Below are positions 35,866 through 43,945 of a stretch of DNA of 64,000 bases, one piece after another. Below the pieces are notes generated by a model, which made no database searches, was not told the origin of the DNA, and saw nothing but the letters and a program-made list of their open reading frames with translations. This DNA comes from JBFLYH01 sp964630235 (GTDB lineage: Bacteria > Oederibacteriota > JAAXVQ01 > JAUVAV01). Location of the stretch: the NCBI GenBank assembly GCA_964630235.1, contig CAZVUO010000001.1:558001-622000 (forward strand), given 5' to 3'. The translations under genes and the position numbers were made by a program. How positions within the stretch are numbered: position 1 is the stretch's first letter; every line of letters begins with the position of its first letter.

Positions 35866-36540
35866 ATGGACCGCCCTCACGCTGATTCCCGCGGCGGCTC
35901 AAGGCCACGGCCGCCGGCTGGGGATGGAGGCGAAAACGCGATGCCACAGGCAGGAACGCTGACCGCACAGGCCGGAATCCGGGCGGCTGAGCCGCTGGAC
36001 CAGGGCGAGGTCCAGTGGGCCGAGCAGTTCCGGGAGGGCGATCCCGAGGCGTTCCGGAAACTGATTCAGGACTACCAAGGCCGGTTGCTGAGACTGGGCA
36101 TGCGGCTGTTCGGCCAGCGGGCCGAGGCCGAGGATTTTGCCCAGGAAGCCCTGGTGCGGATATACGAAAAGCGGGGCTACTACGACGCGCAACGGCCTCT
36201 GGCGCCCTGGCTGTTCACCGTGGCGGTCAACCTCGGACGCGAACGCCTGCGCCGCCGCCGGGAATGGCCCCGGGGCGACCGGCTGCCCGAGGGTGTGCAG
36301 GAGCCGGATGGAGAAAAATCCCTGCTGCGGGCCGAGCGCAGACACTTGGTCCAGCAGGCGCTCAACCGGGTGCCGGCGCCGTTCCGGGAATGCCTGGCCT
36401 TGCGGTACGAGGCGGATCTCAGCCTGCAAGACCTGGCCCGGGTTCTGCGCCTGCCGGTCGGCACGGTCAAGTCCCGGCTTAGCCGGGGGCTCGCGGTCTT
36501 TCAGCGGCAGTATCGGTTGTTGGGAGGTGAGGCGGAATGA
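35866..36540 (+). CDS. ECF-type RNA polymerase sigma factor
   Basis: 224 aa from the ATG at 35866, with AGGGAGG 5 bp before it (two upstream starts are in frame but lack a site). After a ~50-residue polar extension come sigma region 2 (FRKLIQDYQGRLLRLGMRLF, AEDFAQEALVRIYEKR, PWLFTVAVNLGRERLRRRR) and region 4 (VPAPFRECLALRYEADLSLQDLARVLRLPVGTVKSRLSRG). The stop overlaps the anti-sigma start by 4 bp, and a Spy-like protein follows. The triad is a typical envelope-stress or metal-response unit. Confidence 0.9.
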   Translation: MDRPHADSRGGSRPRPPAGDGGENAMPQAGTLTAQAGIRAAEPLDQGEVQWAEQFREGDPEAFRKLIQDYQGRLLRLGMRLFGQRAEAEDFAQEALVRIYEKRGYYDAQRPLAPWLFTVAVNLGRERLRRRREWPRGDRLPEGVQEPDGEKSLLRAERRHLVQQALNRVPAPFRECLALRYEADLSLQDLARVLRLPVGTVKSRLSRGLAVFQRQYRLLGGEAE

Positions 36541-36995
36541 AGTGCGCGCAAGTTCAAAAGCGTTTAAGCGCGCTGGTGCTCGGTCTGTTGCCGGCGGCCG
36601 AGGCCCGTGAGGTTGCGGCCCACGGGGAGGAATGCGAGGCCTGCCGGGAGGAACTGGCCAGGATGCGGGCCGCGGCCCGCGCGTTGGCGTCCGCGCGGCC
36701 GGAGGTGCCGGCCGTGGACCTGACGGAACGCGTCCTCCGCCGGATCACCCGCCCCGCGCCCGCTCCGCGCTGGAACGTGTGGGTGCCGCTGGCGGCCGGG
36801 GCGGCCCTGGCCGCGGCCATCCTGGCGGCGCCCTGGGTAAGCAAGCCGGAGCCGTTCAGCACGCCGGAAATGCTGCAAGCCTATAACGAGGATGCCATCG
36901 CGCTTTCCCTTTGGGGAACAGCGGCCACGACCGAGACCGAGGACCCCACCTGGGGATTACCCACGGAGCTCGCGGCGTGGATCAATACAGATTGA
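36537..36995 (+). CDS. Zinc-finger anti-sigma factor
   Basis: 152 aa. The N-terminus carries a ZAS-type motif, His29-x3-Cys33-x2-Cys36 (AAHGEECEAC), plus Cys3. A TM span lies at ~80-100 (VWVPLAAGAALAAAILAAPWV) and a ~50-residue C-terminal part should be periplasmic. It would hold the ECF sigma at the membrane until a stress signal. Start overlaps the sigma stop (ATGA). Confidence 0.85.
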   Translation: MKCAQVQKRLSALVLGLLPAAEAREVAAHGEECEACREELARMRAAARALASARPEVPAVDLTERVLRRITRPAPAPRWNVWVPLAAGAALAAAILAAPWVSKPEPFSTPEMLQAYNEDAIALSLWGTAATTETEDPTWGLPTELAAWINTD

Positions 36996-37016
36996 ACCCG
37001 AATCAAGGAGGCAGTC

Positions 37017-37535
37017 ATGAACATGAAATGGAATGAGCTGAGAACGTGGAGTCTCGCGCTGCTCCTGGCGGCAGGGCTGGCCGGTTGGTCCGCGCCGGCG
37101 TGGGCCGAACCGCCGGAAAGCCCCGAACCGGAGGCGATGGGGGAACCCGGGGCTCCGCCCTTCCTGGGGGCGCTGAACTTGACCCAGGACCAGCTCGACG
37201 CCCTGAAAAAGGACAAGCTCGCCAGCCGGCGCCAGATGATCAGCCGGCGCGCGGAGATGGAGAATCTGCACCTGGACCTGGAAGCCGAGCTGGATAATTC
37301 CAAACCGAACAAGGCCCAGATCGAAAAGTATGCCCGCCGCATCGGCGAACTGCACGGGCAGATGATCGCCTCCCGGGCGCAGTCCGTGCTCTTTCTGCGC
37401 GGCCTGCTCACCCCGGAACAGCAGAAAACGCTTGATTCCCTGCGCATGAACCCCGGCTGCATGGATGGTCCGGGCATGGGCAAGCAGGGGAAACGCGATC
37501 GCGGCAGACGCTATCCGGGCAAGGACAGAATGTAA
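37017..37535 (+). CDS. Spy/CpxP-like periplasmic protein (LTxxQ type)
   Basis: 172 aa with a signal peptide cleaved after AWA (about residue 30), a helical body with LNLTQDQLDALKKDKLASRR and LLTPEQQKTLDSLR (the two LTxxQ-like motifs), and a Gly/Met/Arg-rich tail. Such proteins act as periplasmic chaperones or metal-stress sensors. Third gene of the ECF sigma operon, probably a target or signal input of it. Strong AAGGAGG upstream. Confidence 0.78.
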   Translation: MNMKWNELRTWSLALLLAAGLAGWSAPAWAEPPESPEPEAMGEPGAPPFLGALNLTQDQLDALKKDKLASRRQMISRRAEMENLHLDLEAELDNSKPNKAQIEKYARRIGELHGQMIASRAQSVLFLRGLLTPEQQKTLDSLRMNPGCMDGPGMGKQGKRDRGRRYPGKDRM

Positions 37536-37559
37536 TTTTCCAAAGAGACACCTCGCGGG

Positions 37560-37597
37560 AAACCGGCGCGTTGCCCTTGCGGGCGGCGCGCCGGTTT
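37560..37597 (+). terminator. Hairpin terminator after the ECF operon
   Basis: AAACCGGCGCG and CGCGCCGGTTT, an 11-bp perfect stem with a 16-nt loop; the T-run is short, so termination strength is uncertain. Confidence 0.6.
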
Positions 37598-37619
37598 GTC
37601 ATTCCAGCCTGTTTTCCCG

Positions 37620-37647
37620 TTGACGCTGTTTATAGCGCTGGTATATC
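37620..37647 (+). promoter_or_regulatory. Promoter of the DUF4416-fabH operon
   Basis: TTGACG (37620-37625, 5/6), 16-bp spacer, TATATC (37642-37647); TATCAT two bases later gives 18 bp. Lies just past the preceding terminator and 45 bp before the gene. Confidence 0.55.
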
Positions 37648-37692
37648 ATCTCTTTCTGTTTCTTGCCACCCTGCTGGTCCGGGGAGGGCGTG

Positions 37693-38250
37693 ATGGGCAA
37701 TGTGCAACCGATTCCGGAGGTCCGGCCGCTGGCCGGGGTGCTGGCCGCGGACCAGGATCTGCTGAGCCGCGCGGAACAGGCGCTGACCGAGTATTTCGGG
37801 CCCCCGGCCTGCCGCTCCGAAGCGGTTCCTTTCCTCCACACCCAGTACTATGCGGCGGAGATGGGCGAACCGCTGTGGCGGCAATTCCTGGTGTTCGAGC
37901 GGCTGCGGCCGGCCGAGGAACTGGCGGACTGGAAACTGGCCGCGAACGCCATGGAGCGCGGCCTGGGCTTGAACGCGCGGGGCGGCCGCCGCGTGAACCT
38001 GGACCCCGGATACCTGGCGCCTGGCAAACTGGTGCTGGCCAGCACCAAGAACCACGAGCACCGCATCTACCTGCGCAACGGCATCTACGCGGAAATGACG
38101 TTGCGCATCCGCCAGCATCGTTTCGCCGCATGGCCCTGGACCTATCCGGATTATGACGCGGCACGGCCGTTCTTCGACGCCGCGTACGCCGCGTACTTGC
38201 AGGCCCTGGGTCCTGGAACCCAGAACGCGGAAGGAGCTGTTTTCACATGA
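37693..38250 (+). CDS. DUF4416 family protein
   Basis: 185 aa from the ATG at 37693 with GGGGAGGG upstream. The family pattern is seen: a Y-FGPP...S--VPF-HT-YY--EMG start, LWRQFLVFERL, then RRVNLDPGYLAPGKLVLASTKNHEHRIYLRNGIYAEMTL and TYPDY near the end. The function of DUF4416 is unknown; it is frequent in deltaproteobacteria and candidate phyla. Its stop overlaps the fabH start (ATGA), which suggests a link to lipid or acyl metabolism but does not show it. Confidence 0.85.
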   Translation: MGNVQPIPEVRPLAGVLAADQDLLSRAEQALTEYFGPPACRSEAVPFLHTQYYAAEMGEPLWRQFLVFERLRPAEELADWKLAANAMERGLGLNARGGRRVNLDPGYLAPGKLVLASTKNHEHRIYLRNGIYAEMTLRIRQHRFAAWPWTYPDYDAARPFFDAAYAAYLQALGPGTQNAEGAVFT

Positions 38251-39233
38251 CGCTGTCCAACGCCGGCATTATGGGAACCGGCATGTACGTGCCGGCCAAA
38301 GTGCTGACCAACCACGACCTGGAAAAGATGATGGACACCAACGACGAGTGGATCACCACGCGCGTGGGCATCAAGGAACGCCACATTGCCGCGCCCGAGG
38401 AAACGGCCTCCAGCATGGGCGCTCACGCGGCGCGCGAAGCCCTGGCCGAAGCCAAGATCGCTCCCGCGGAGGTGGACCTCATCATCACCGCCACTATTTC
38501 CGGCGACGTGCCCTGGCCTTCCACGGCCTGCTTCATCCAGCGGGAACTGGGCGCCACGCGGGCGGCCTGTTTCGACGTGGAGGCGGCCTGTACGGGATTC
38601 ATCACCGGGCTGAGCCTGGCACAGGCGTTCATCCGCTCGGGCCAGTACCAGACCGTGCTGGTGGTCGCGGCCGAAGTTTTAAGCCGCTTTACGGACTGGC
38701 AGGACCGGAACACGGCCGTGCTTTTCGGGGACGCGGCCGGCGCCGCGGTCCTGCGGCCCGTGGATGCGCCACAAGGCATCCTGGCCACTTACCTGGGCGC
38801 GGACGGGAGTAAAAAGGACCTGCTGGAACTGCCTGCCGGAGGCTCCCGCCTGCCGGCCAGCCACGAAACCGTTGAGAGCCGTTTACATTATATGAAGATG
38901 AAGGGCAATGAAGTCTTCAAGTTCGCGGGCCGGGCCATGGCCGCGGCGAACCTCAAGGCGCTGGAGCGCGCGGGCCTGACGATAGAGGATGTGGACCTGC
39001 TCATCCCGCACCAGGCCAACATGCGGATCATCCAGGCCGCGGCCCGGCTATCCAACTTGCCCATGGAGAAGGTGTTCCTGAACATCGAGCGCTACGGCAA
39101 CACCTCGGCCGCGACCACGGCCGTGGCTTTGTGCGAAGCGCGGCGCGAAAAACGCGTGAGCCCGGGGTCGCTCTGCCTGCTGGTTGCGTTCGGCGGGGGT
39201 TTCACCTGGGGGTCCTGTTTGGTGCGTTTATAG
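38247..39233 (+). CDS. fabH: Beta-ketoacyl-ACP synthase III
   Basis: 328 aa with the full FabH triad: Cys115 (EAACTGF), His255 (LLIPHQANMRI) and Asn285 (RYGNTSAA). N-terminal TNDEWITTRVGIKERHIA and GDAAGAAVL are also typical. It starts fatty-acid synthesis by joining acetyl-CoA to malonyl-ACP. Translationally coupled to the DUF4416 gene and followed by a strong terminator. Confidence 0.95.
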   Translation: MTLSNAGIMGTGMYVPAKVLTNHDLEKMMDTNDEWITTRVGIKERHIAAPEETASSMGAHAAREALAEAKIAPAEVDLIITATISGDVPWPSTACFIQRELGATRAACFDVEAACTGFITGLSLAQAFIRSGQYQTVLVVAAEVLSRFTDWQDRNTAVLFGDAAGAAVLRPVDAPQGILATYLGADGSKKDLLELPAGGSRLPASHETVESRLHYMKMKGNEVFKFAGRAMAAANLKALERAGLTIEDVDLLIPHQANMRIIQAAARLSNLPMEKVFLNIERYGNTSAATTAVALCEARREKRVSPGSLCLLVAFGGGFTWGSCLVRL

Positions 39234-39250
39234 CGGGACAGCGGGAATAA

Positions 39251-39283
39251 AAAAAGGGGCGGCCGCGGGGCCGCCCCTTTTTT
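39251..39283 (+). terminator. Rho-independent terminator after fabH
   Basis: GGGGCGGCC-GCGG-GGCCGCCCC followed by six T, with an A-run before it. Confidence 0.92.
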
Positions 39284-39368
39284 GTTGAGGATGCGCGGAA
39301 GATTTTCGGCTGGCGTCTCCGGGAGGGGAATGCTAAACTTTAAATGAAGCCGGAGGAGGAGGAAGAGC

Positions 39369-39716
39369 ATGGCGGTTCTGAATTTCCGCCGCTACGCGCG
39401 GGTGGAAGTGGACATCCCGGTGCGCTGTGCCGTGAACGAGTCGGCCCAGGCCGTATCGGGCTATCTCAGCAACCTCAGCGAGGAAGGCGCCTCTCTGATC
39501 AGTCCGGCCCCGCTGCCGATCGCCGCCTCCCTGGAATTTGACATCACCCTGCCGCGGACCCGCGAACTGGCCCATGTGCGCGCGGACGTGCTCTGGTCCC
39601 GGCCTGTGCAGGAGGGCGGAGCCAGGCTTTTCGCGCACGGCGTGCTGTTCAGCCGCGTCAGCGTGGAGGACCGCGAACGCCTGCAGGCGTTTATCGGCTC
39701 CTCCATGAGTTATTAA
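39369..39716 (+). CDS. PilZ domain protein 1
   Basis: 115 aa, a stand-alone PilZ domain that likely binds cyclic di-GMP. Seen: FRRYARVEV (the RxxxR switch) near residue 6-14 and NLSEEGASL (D/NxSxxG) near 35-43, then VRADVLWSRP and AHGVLFSRVS strands. Strong GGAGGAGG upstream. An extended -10-like TGCTAAACT lies about 30 bp before. The partner is unknown; a second PilZ gene lies at 41107. Confidence 0.85.
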   Translation: MAVLNFRRYARVEVDIPVRCAVNESAQAVSGYLSNLSEEGASLISPAPLPIAASLEFDITLPRTRELAHVRADVLWSRPVQEGGARLFAHGVLFSRVSVEDRERLQAFIGSSMSY

Positions 39717-39735
39717 CCCGCGCCTCACATGGCGC

Positions 39736-39765
39736 TTGCTGACATCCGCCCGGAATTGCTACAAT
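39736..39765 (+). promoter_or_regulatory. Promoter placed for a leaderless transcript
   Basis: TTGCTG (39736-39741), 18 bp, TACAAT (39760-39765) with TGC before it. The expected transcription start, 6-8 bp after the -10, falls at 39771-39773, on or next to the ATG at 39773. No ribosome binding site is present. Confidence 0.5.
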
Positions 39766-39772
39766 AGCTCCC

Positions 39773-40363
39773 ATGACCCTTCTCTCGCGTGGAACCGCAC
39801 AACCGCTGCGCGCGGCCGGGCTGCTTGGCTTGGCCGCCCTCCTCGCCGCCCTCTTGGCGCCGCCGGCTGGCGCGAAGATCTACGCCGACAAGGAAACGCA
39901 TCTCTACCATCGGGACACCTGCCCGGAGAAAAATCAAATCAAACCCAAATACCTCCGGCTGCTCGACGCGGAGGAGGAAGCCAGGGCCAAGGGCTTCTAT
40001 CCCTGCGAAAAATGCATTGCGCCGAACGAGCAGCCTTCCCAGGTGGACCGCGCGGGCAAAAGACTGTCGCTCCCGTTCAGCCGCGAGCAGAATTATATCG
40101 GCCAGCGTTCAACTAAACTCTATCATTACCGCTGGTGCCCCCTGATCCAAGACCTGCCCGCGGACGAACGCGTGAACTTCGCCTCTCCCAAGCTGGCCGC
40201 GCAAAAAGGCTACCAGCCTTGCGCGGAATGCGGCCCGCCCGCGCTGTACCAGCGCATCAGCCCGGAGTTCGCGCCTGCCCAGCAAACGCCTGAACCGGCG
40301 CCCGCGCCTCCGGCGCCGCCGTCGGCCAGTGAGCCGCCGCCCGGCAACGATTCAAATCCTTGA
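39773..40363 (+). CDS. Exported protein with two Ada-like Cys/His metal-binding modules
   Basis: 196 aa with an N-terminal signal sequence (about residues 1-34, ending in PPAGA). Two similar modules follow: YHRDTCPEK ... KGFYPCEKC (about 45-82) and YHYRWCPLI ... KGYQPCAEC (about 117-154). The Y-H-x(3)-C ... C-x2-C spacing is that of the Ada-type zinc-binding domain, usually found in DNA-repair or nuclease proteins. Here it is exported and duplicated, with a Pro-rich tail. Probably a metal-binding or structural protein outside the cytoplasm; function unknown. Its mRNA may be leaderless. Confidence 0.7.
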   Translation: MTLLSRGTAQPLRAAGLLGLAALLAALLAPPAGAKIYADKETHLYHRDTCPEKNQIKPKYLRLLDAEEEARAKGFYPCEKCIAPNEQPSQVDRAGKRLSLPFSREQNYIGQRSTKLYHYRWCPLIQDLPADERVNFASPKLAAQKGYQPCAECGPPALYQRISPEFAPAQQTPEPAPAPPAPPSASEPPPGNDSNP

Positions 40364-40377
40364 TGAGGTGACGCAGC

Positions 40378-40677
40378 ATGGAACAACCCATCCCCATTTT
40401 TGGAACACCTGAAGCGGCCGCGAGTTTCTGGCTGCTGATTTTCGGCATCTGGGCGGTCTCCGCGGTCGTCAATGTCGCCCTGGCGGATGTCAAGGAGCGG
40501 AACCATTTCATTTGGGGCCTGATCGGGCTGGTGTTCGGACCCCTGGGCGTTCTGGCCATGGTGCTGCGCGCCTCGAAGAAAAAGGAGGCGGCCAAGCGGG
40601 CCGCCAAGCTGGCCGCCGCCGACACTTCCGCCGCCCCTTTGGCCTCGGCGGACCGCGGCAAGGCCCGGCGCGCGTAA
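40378..40677 (+). CDS. Small two-TM protein
   Basis: 99 aa; GAGGTGA lies upstream. Two hydrophobic spans (about residues 14-35 and 43-63) with a conserved-looking LIGLVFGPLGVLAMV, then a basic Lys/Ala-rich cytoplasmic tail. I recognise no family beyond general similarity to small PLDc_N-like or phage-holin-sized membrane proteins. It lies 14 bp after the Cys-module gene and 11 bp before the pseudo-receiver gene, so it is probably in that operon. Confidence 0.55.
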   Translation: MEQPIPIFGTPEAAASFWLLIFGIWAVSAVVNVALADVKERNHFIWGLIGLVFGPLGVLAMVLRASKKKEAAKRAAKLAAADTSAAPLASADRGKARRA

Positions 40678-40688
40678 GCCTCCCGGGC

Positions 40689-41114
40689 ATGCATATTCTG
40701 ATCGTAGACGAGGACGAAGAGTTCGCCAGGCTGCTCCAGCAGACCATATGGGTGGGGTATTACATGCTGGCCAAGTCCTGGGCCCGGACCGGTCAGGCGC
40801 CGCGGGAGGGACTTGAATTCAGCCGCTGCCGGAACACGGAAGAGGCCTGGCCAATTCTGCAGCAGGCCGCCTCGCCCTGGGACCTGGTGTTCGCGGCCTG
40901 TCCGCGGGCGGATGAAGGTTTTGTGCGGGGGTGCCGGGAGCGCTGCGCGGGCAAGTACCGCTCGCTGGTTCTGGTGGCGGACCGGGACCACGAGGAGGCC
41001 GCCACTTGCGGCCTCAACGCCGGGGCGAACGACTGCCTCTGGAAGCCGTTCGGCCCCGAGGATATCCTCAAACATCTGCAGCCGCTGCGCTCAAGGAGCG
41101 ATGCCCATGGATGA
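40689..41114 (+). CDS. Degenerate (pseudo-)receiver domain protein
   Basis: 141 aa from the ATG at 40689. It has the receiver start MHILIVDEDEEFARLL (acidic Asp7/Glu8) and ends with NAGANDCLWKPFGPEDIL (conserved Lys119). But the strand that should end in the phospho-acceptor Asp reads WDLVFAACP, with Ala70 at that position, and the usual Thr/Ser after strand 4 is Ala (LVLVADRD). A ~15-residue insertion follows the first helix. It is probably not phosphorylated. It overlaps the next PilZ gene by 8 bp, so the two may work as a pair. Confidence 0.7.
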   Translation: MHILIVDEDEEFARLLQQTIWVGYYMLAKSWARTGQAPREGLEFSRCRNTEEAWPILQQAASPWDLVFAACPRADEGFVRGCRERCAGKYRSLVLVADRDHEEAATCGLNAGANDCLWKPFGPEDILKHLQPLRSRSDAHG

Positions 41115-41448
41115 CCGCAGACGCATTCCGCGAGTGCCCGTCTTTTTCGTGCTGGAAAACTTGAGCGTGCCCGAAGGCCAAACCGCCAACGAATACCAGG
41201 GCGTGGTGAAGAACATCACCCCGGACGGCGTTCTGCTGGAAACCAACATTCCCCTGGCCAAACACAGCTTGCTGCAGTTGAGCTTCACCCTGCCCAACAC
41301 CCACAAATCCCTGTCTCTGGAAGGTCAGGTGCGGTGGGTGGAAAGCAAGAAGGCGTTTTCCCTGGCGGGCGTGGAATTCATGGACCTGTCCAGCGACCAG
41401 CGGGAGATCATCATGGAATACCTGCTGACGCTCGGGTTTACCCTCTAA
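41107..41448 (+). CDS. PilZ domain protein 2
   Basis: 113 aa from the ATG at 41107, with AAGGAG 8 bp before it (an ATG at 41101 is too close). DDRRRIPRVPV is the RxxxR motif and KNITPDGVLLE the D/NxSxxG-like motif (Thr in place of Ser). VRWVESKKAFSLAGVEF is the third strand region. A c-di-GMP receptor overlapping the pseudo-receiver gene. Confidence 0.82.
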   Translation: MDDRRRIPRVPVFFVLENLSVPEGQTANEYQGVVKNITPDGVLLETNIPLAKHSLLQLSFTLPNTHKSLSLEGQVRWVESKKAFSLAGVEFMDLSSDQREIIMEYLLTLGFTL

Positions 41449-41727
41449 CAGGGCGCAGAAAAACCCCGCGATTTTCCTCTGGCACCCTGCATCGGCCCTC
41501 TGGGATGGATCAGGCTGGCAGGGCCAGCGCCTGATGGTTTCCCCTTGAAAAAGACCCGGTTTTTGATGGGGTATTCAGCGCCGCGCGAGCGGCTATGGTC
41601 ACCAGCCTGTAAATCCCGGGCTTCCCCCAAAAAATTCGATCCAGCCCAAGCGGTTCATGCCAACCGGATTTTCACGCATCACAGACCGATCAGAAAAGCC
41701 TGGGGAGGGTGCCGGGTGAAAGGCCGG

Positions 41728-42084
41728 TCAGGACGCGCCAGCGGAAAATTCGGCGAGCGCGGCTTCCACGGACGGACTGACCTGGAAGACATCGGTGAAG
41801 CCGAAGGTCTTGAGAACCTCCAAAACCCGGTCCGAACAGCCGCCCACTTTGATATCCCCGCCTTGCAGACGCGCCCGCCGGATCCGGCCGATGATGGCGC
41901 CCAGGCCGGAGGAGGTGATGAATTCCAGGAAGCTCAAGTCCAGGACGACCCGGGTGACGCCATGGTCGAGCAGCTCGTCCATGACGGACTCGAACTGGGC
42001 GATCGAGCTCATGTCCATGAAGCCGGAGACGGTCAGCACGCACACTCCCTCCCGCGTGTCCTGGGTGATTCTGAGGGTTCGCAT
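41728..42084 (-). CDS. STAS-domain anti-sigma factor antagonist
   Basis: 118 aa from the ATG at 42084 with AAAGGAG upstream. Typical SpoIIAA-like fold: LTVSGFMDMSSIAQFESVM, VVLDLSFLEFITSSGLGAI with the phosphorylatable Ser in the SSG motif, and ALAEF end. Such proteins bind kinase-type anti-sigma factors when unphosphorylated; a phosphatase/STAS pair lies at 57.9-59.9 kb. The gap 41449-41727 downstream of it holds no gene or motif I can name. Confidence 0.85.
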   Translation of the reverse strand: MRTLRITQDTREGVCVLTVSGFMDMSSIAQFESVMDELLDHGVTRVVLDLSFLEFITSSGLGAIIGRIRRARLQGGDIKVGGCSDRVLEVLKTFGFTDVFQVSPSVEAALAEFSAGAS

Positions 42085-42243
42085 GGGAAGCTCCTTTTGG
42101 TCTTTCCTGCCTGGAGCCGGGCGCAGGGGAACCTGCTGACCCGAGTGCGGTTTTCGCGAAACCGGTATATCCAGACTATCATGTTTCCGCGTAATTGCCA
42201 AACAGAAGAAAAGCCGAAACCGCGGCGCGCAAGGCGCGGAAAT

Positions 42244-42280
42244 AAAAAAAGGCGGGGAGCTTGAAGCTCCCCGCCTTTTT
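42244..42280. terminator. Bidirectional-looking terminator downstream of the outer-membrane gene
   Basis: GGCGGGGAGCT-TGA-AGCTCCCCGCC, an 11-bp stem with five T on one side and seven A on the other. It stands 13 bp after the stop of the minus-strand gene at 42293. Confidence 0.9.
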
Positions 42281-42292
42281 GGCGAACCCGTC

Positions 42293-43945
42293 TCACATAG
42301 GAATCTTCAAGCCCAGCAGGATATCCATGGCCGTGTCGGTCGGCGCCGGATCGCCCGCGGGATCCTCGGTGTTCGTGTTCAGTCCGACCAGCAGGTCGGC
42401 CCGCAGGCCGTCGGGCATGTTCACGCCCGCGCCAAACGTGATGCGGCTGGTCATGGCTTTCAGGTCCACCACATTGCCGCTCGCGTCAATCGCGGCGTTT
42501 TTCGTGGTGTGCAGGAGGGAAGCGAAGCCCGCGCGGATGGCCAGCATGGGGATGATCCAGTATTCCGCGCCCACGCGCATGTTGCTCGTGCTGCCTTCGT
42601 GCGGATCAATTCCGGGCGGCGTGATGTCCGTGCCGTCCTCGTCGAAATATTTATTTTCGGCCTTGTCGCTGCCGGTCTCGTACTGCACGGCCAGGGCCAG
42701 CTGTTTGTTCATGGCCTGCAGGCCGCAGCCGATGCCGATCAGGCTCTGGGTGTTGGTCGTGGTCATGGCCTTGTACACGTCATCCAGAGCGGGCGTGGTG
42801 GTGTTCAGCGAGTACCCGTTCAGGGTTCCGCTGCCGTTGGTGGAGAAGGAAATGCCCGGCAACAGGGCCATGTCCTCGGACAAAGCCAGGTTGGCGCGCA
42901 CGACCGGGCTGATGACCAGCTCGGAGATGCTGCCCATCTTGTATTCGATGGACGAGCTGCCCAGCAGGTTGGAGGATTCCATTTTTATTTTGACGTCCGA
43001 CTCGAGGCCGTAGTCGAACAGCAGGCCGGCTTCGAGCATGGTGCCCAGGTTGAAGATCGCCTCGCCCGAGATGAAGAGCGGGGCCTGGGACAGGGTCATG
43101 GTGTCGCTGGCCGCCGCGCCGGCGACCGTGCCTTCGGTCTTGAGGGTCAGGTTGTAGTCGCCGAGGGCCAGGGGCGAGATCCCGCCGCCGCCCGTGATCG
43201 CGCCCGCGAGCGCGGAAGGATTGGGGCGGTCATCGTCGGAATGCAGGCCAACGCCCAAGGTCAGCTTGTTGTCTTCGCCGCCCAGACCGGCCATGGCATA
43301 AGCCACGCCCAGGCCCCAGGAGAGCACAGAGGCGGAAATCTCAACCTTGTCCGTGTTGCCGCCGCCGTAAACGTCGAACGAACCGTCCAGGGAATCCGGC
43401 TTGCCGCCGGCGCCGACATAGGTGGCGCCCACGCCGACCGCCAGGCCGCCGTCGAACAGATAGCCGAACGAAGCGCCGCCGCCAAGGCCGGAGAAGCTGA
43501 GCCCTTCCTCGACGGTGCCCAGGGGGGTTGTCACGGAGGTCTTGCCGCTCATCAGCATGCCTTCGATGCCAGCACGAACGACCATGTTGTCATCCAGCCA
43601 ATAGGTAATGCCGCGGTATTCGGCCCCAGGACGCGACAGTTCCATGTCCGAGGTCGTGTCTTTTAGGGTGGTGCTGATCGGCGCCGGGTATTCGACCTCG
43701 GTGGTGGTGGTGCCGTAGATCAAGCCGAGATCAGAACGGTTCTCTTTTTTATTGAGGGACACGCCGGCGATGTTCTGGTGGTTGAATGACGTGATGGCTG
43801 TGGTTTCGTCTTCAATGCCCAGGGTGGCGCCGCCCATGGTGTTGACCCGGTAGCTCTGGTTGTCCGGCCAGCGCAGTGCTGCGGCCGGACTAGCCAGCGC
43901 GGCTGTCAGGCAGCAAACGAGGCTTAAAAGCAACAGTTTCTTCAC
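42293..43945 (-). CDS. Outer-membrane beta-barrel protein
   Basis: 550 aa from a GTG at 43945 with AAGGAGG 8 bp before it. A clear signal peptide (KKLLLLSLVCCLTAAL...AAA) is followed by long alternating strands rich in Gly, Thr, Ser and aromatic residues, for example SFGYLFDGGLAVGVGATYVG, ITYWLDDNMVVRAGIEGML and MRVGAEYWIIPMLAIRAGFAS. It ends in MDILLGLKIPM, close to the aromatic/hydrophobic end of barrel proteins. It resembles FadL/OmpP1 or PorV-like families in layout, but I cannot assign one. Preceded by a structured leader. Confidence 0.75.
   Translation of the reverse strand: MKKLLLLSLVCCLTAALASPAAALRWPDNQSYRVNTMGGATLGIEDETTAITSFNHQNIAGVSLNKKENRSDLGLIYGTTTTEVEYPAPISTTLKDTTSDMELSRPGAEYRGITYWLDDNMVVRAGIEGMLMSGKTSVTTPLGTVEEGLSFSGLGGGASFGYLFDGGLAVGVGATYVGAGGKPDSLDGSFDVYGGGNTDKVEISASVLSWGLGVAYAMAGLGGEDNKLTLGVGLHSDDDRPNPSALAGAITGGGGISPLALGDYNLTLKTEGTVAGAAASDTMTLSQAPLFISGEAIFNLGTMLEAGLLFDYGLESDVKIKMESSNLLGSSSIEYKMGSISELVISPVVRANLALSEDMALLPGISFSTNGSGTLNGYSLNTTTPALDDVYKAMTTTNTQSLIGIGCGLQAMNKQLALAVQYETGSDKAENKYFDEDGTDITPPGIDPHEGSTSNMRVGAEYWIIPMLAIRAGFASLLHTTKNAAIDASGNVVDLKAMTSRITFGAGVNMPDGLRADLLVGLNTNTEDPAGDPAPTDTAMDILLGLKIPM

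Noticed and set aside
41449..41727. Small RNA or riboswitch between PilZ protein 2 and the STAS gene
   Set aside because: Some short dyads occur, but there is no recognisable consensus, promoter or terminator.
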